The notes under the pieces: generated by a model
The model's input: the letters and a program-made list of their open reading frames with translations, nothing else
What the model was told of the DNA's origin: nothing
Database searches by the model: none
Shown: piece by piece, positions 5,952 through 7,228 of the stretch
How the letters are laid out: each line of letters opens with the position of its first letter
Numbering within the stretch: position 1 is the stretch's first letter
Position numbers and translations under genes: made by a program
Source: Candidatus Sulfotelmatobacter sp.
GTDB lineage: Bacteria; Acidobacteriota; Terriglobia; Terriglobales; Acidobacteriaceae
Direction of reading: 5' to 3'
DNA length: 7,228 nucleotides
Assembly: GCA_030037575.1 (NCBI GenBank)
Contig: JASHRB010000494.1
Span: 1 to 7,228, forward strand

Positions 5952-6685
5952 GGCCCGAATTCATTTTTGGTCGCGAAGAAGAACGCCAGCGCATCGACCA
6001 GCATCTGGCCAAGGCCCACCCTTTCCTCATTTATGGCCCATCAGGCGTGGGCAAAACCCTGCTCCTAAGCAGCGTATTGTCGCCGTACTCCACCATCCTT
6101 TACTGCCAGGACTCGAGCACGATCAATGTCGTATTCCGGAGCATTGCCCAAAATCTGCTGCGTCTCGGCAGTCCGCGCGCCCGGTCCGCGTTTCACAACG
6201 AAGAGGGAATCAAAACGAAGTCTGCCGTCTCTCTAAAAGGAATCGTGATGGACTCGCTGAACGAGGGGAAATACTCGGTCGTCCTCGATCATCTGAAACG
6301 CCCTTCGTACTCGTTTGCCGCAGCCGTCCGCGAAATGATGGGGTGGGGGTCGACGCCGGTGAGTGCGGTAGCTCGCTCCTCTCACATGGAAGACACTGGT
6401 TTTCTCCAACCGTTCTACGGCGACCGGTCGCAGAAGTGTGAAATCCGCAATTTCGATGACCAGACGGCGGAGCAATTTGCCCGCGAGATGATCCAGCGGA
6501 TCCACCTGTCAGCCACGAACATGAACGAATTCCTGGACAAGGTGCTGGAGTTCAGCGGAGGAAACCCGGGAGCGATTGTGGCATTAATCGATATGGCAAC
6601 TTATCCAAAGTACCGCTCCGGGGAGCACGTCAAGATCACCCCGCTGTATATCGATTTCCGCATGAATCGGAATATAGCAAGGTGA
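5948..6685 (+). CDS. Small P-loop ATPase (AAA/STAND-like)
   Basis: 245-residue predicted ATPase. It begins with FIFGREEERQRI (5-16), the 'GRE.E...i' lead-in common to AAA_16/ATPase_2-type NTPases, followed by Walker A GPSGVGKT (30-37). YSVVLDHL (109-116) is a Walker-B-like strand with Asp114, but the following acidic residue is replaced by His115. VSAVARSSH (138-146) fits a sensor-1 strand and SGGNPGAI (203-210) the lid helix motif seen in STAND and Orc/Cdc6-like proteins. No DNA-binding or effector domain is obvious in the remaining 35 residues. ATG 5948 overlaps the HEAT-like gene's TGA in an ATGA junction, with only a weak purine stretch before it, indicating translational coupling. The pairing suggests that the two proteins work as a complex; substrate and role are unknown. 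Confidence 0.8.
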   Translation: MRPEFIFGREEERQRIDQHLAKAHPFLIYGPSGVGKTLLLSSVLSPYSTILYCQDSSTINVVFRSIAQNLLRLGSPRARSAFHNEEGIKTKSAVSLKGIVMDSLNEGKYSVVLDHLKRPSYSFAAAVREMMGWGSTPVSAVARSSHMEDTGFLQPFYGDRSQKCEIRNFDDQTAEQFAREMIQRIHLSATNMNEFLDKVLEFSGGNPGAIVALIDMATYPKYRSGEHVKITPLYIDFRMNRNIAR

Positions 6686-7096
6686 AAGCTAGCGAGCGGA
6701 TCCCTCAGACTCGTCCAGCCACTCTCGAAATCCCGGAGCTAGGCAGAGGCTCCGCGTTTCTGTTCTGGTAACCTCGCCAGTGGCGTCGGTTTCTCCGGCC
6801 GGCGAAGGCTTTGCATCGGCTTTCGACATCTGCCTTCGTCATACAGGTTTTCCACCCGCCAGCGCAATTTTGGACCTCAAATCCGGTCATGCGATAAGCC
6901 GGAATCGAACCGACCGCTTCCACCGCTCGCCTTTCCGTGGCACGTAGCGAAATAGAGAAATAGAGACCCAGCCGCTCCGTTCTGGGCCCCGATGCACCCG
7001 CCCTTTCTGGCATGCCGTCCAACGATCGCCGATACGTTCAGGGGGCATTGCTCGGTCCAATTTCCACCCGATCAGCCTAAAAAAGCGGATCCGGTC
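6686..7096. other. 411-base stretch without a convincing gene
   Basis: After the ATPase stop no reading frame has a good ribosome binding site or recognisable protein motif. A minus-strand frame of 105 codons (6705-7022) starts at TTG, is Arg-rich and resembles no family. The stretch holds a weak terminator-like hairpin, an inverted repeat (GGCGAAGGC 6801-6809 with GCCTTCGTC 6832-6840, one G-U pair), an 8-base tandem repeat GAAATAGA (6949-6956 and 6957-6964), and on the minus strand a short T-arm-like sequence (6898-6914) that does not extend into a tRNA. It is most simply a spacer, possibly with decayed sequence. Confidence 0.5.
6734..6766 (+). terminator. Weak terminator candidate after the operon
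   Basis: CGGAGC (6734-6739) pairs with GCTCCG (6749-6754) around a nine-base loop, followed by a T-rich but interrupted run (CGTTTCTGTTCT). It lies about 50 bases after the ATPase stop. The poor T run makes this tentative. Confidence 0.3.
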
Positions 7097-7228
7097 TTAG
7101 CCATTGAAACGTACCGTGTTCGAGCGAACTGTACCCAAGTGCCCTTCGCCTACAAGAAAGGAGAGTATCTCCTGTACTTTGGCGAACTGATGGAAGTCCG
7201 GGTTGTCCTGGTCCTCGCTCTTGTAACC
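7097..7228 (-). CDS. Possible C-terminus of a convergent gene (partial)
   Basis: On the minus strand a frame is open from the window edge to TAA (complement of 7097-7099), giving 43 residues. The composition is protein-like: YKSEDQDNPDFHQF (2-15), then AKVQEILSFLVGEGHLGTV (16-34). Third codon positions are GC-rich (28 of 43 by eye), slightly more than in the competing + strand frame that is open from ATG 6992 to the edge (26 of 43 over the same bases). No family was recognised. If real, the gene converges on the operon, and 6686-7096 is the spacer between two 3' ends. The + strand alternative cannot be excluded. Confidence 0.35.
   Translation of the reverse strand, partial: GYKSEDQDNPDFHQFAKVQEILSFLVGEGHLGTVRSNTVRFNG

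Noticed and set aside
6891..6965. A minus-strand tRNA gene ending near 6891
   Set aside because: Only the T arm is plausible. The acceptor end TTATCGC has no partner at the expected distance, and no D or anticodon arm with correct dimensions can be drawn.
6705..7022. A 105-codon minus-strand frame in the right-hand spacer
   Set aside because: It starts at TTG, has Arg-rich composition without domain-like segments, no clear ribosome binding site and no recognisable homology.

Overview
The window looks like a chromosomal segment of a GC-rich, free-living bacterium. Protein style, GTG/ATG starts with AGGAGG-type ribosome binding sites, and riboswitch-controlled housekeeping genes suggest Acidobacteriota or a neighbouring phylum. 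This placement is an impression from the sequences; there is no rRNA or other phylogenetic marker in the window. All confident genes are on the + strand. No CRISPR array, insertion sequence or tRNA was found.

Bases 1-388: the last 45 codons of a protein ending in a DnaJ (J) domain, then a compact intrinsic terminator whose hairpin loop is itself a perfect TTGACA -35 box. A SAM-sensing riboswitch of the SAM-I clan follows, then a second intrinsic terminator. This leader controls metK (389-1552), S-adenosylmethionine synthetase, giving product feedback on SAM synthesis. A 187-base hairpin-rich spacer and a small DUF1737-type protein (1740-1928) come next.

Bases 1929-6685 are the most interesting part. 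A promoter candidate (1967-1996) is followed at once by a fluoride (crcB-type) riboswitch aptamer (2009-2072). The pseudoknot strand of the aptamer is also the 5' arm of a long hairpin (2063-2098), so the two structures exclude each other, as expected for a fluoride-ON attenuator. Downstream are five tightly packed genes, with gaps of 19 and 13 bases and then overlaps of 1 and 4 bases: a DUF6062-like protein with two CxxC/CxxH modules, a YfcE/MJ0936-like metallophosphoesterase, enolase, a HEAT-repeat-like protein and a small P-loop ATPase. Enolase is a classic fluoride-inhibited enzyme, so the reading is a fluoride-inducible operon that replaces or protects metal-dependent phosphate-handling enzymes. 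No fluoride exporter (CrcB/Fluc or EriC-F) is visible in the window. The roles of the DUF6062, HEAT and ATPase partners are not known to me.

Bases 6686-7228 hold no convincing complete gene: one weak terminator-like hairpin, one inverted repeat, a two-copy 8-base tandem repeat and, at the very end, a possible C-terminus of a convergent minus-strand gene.
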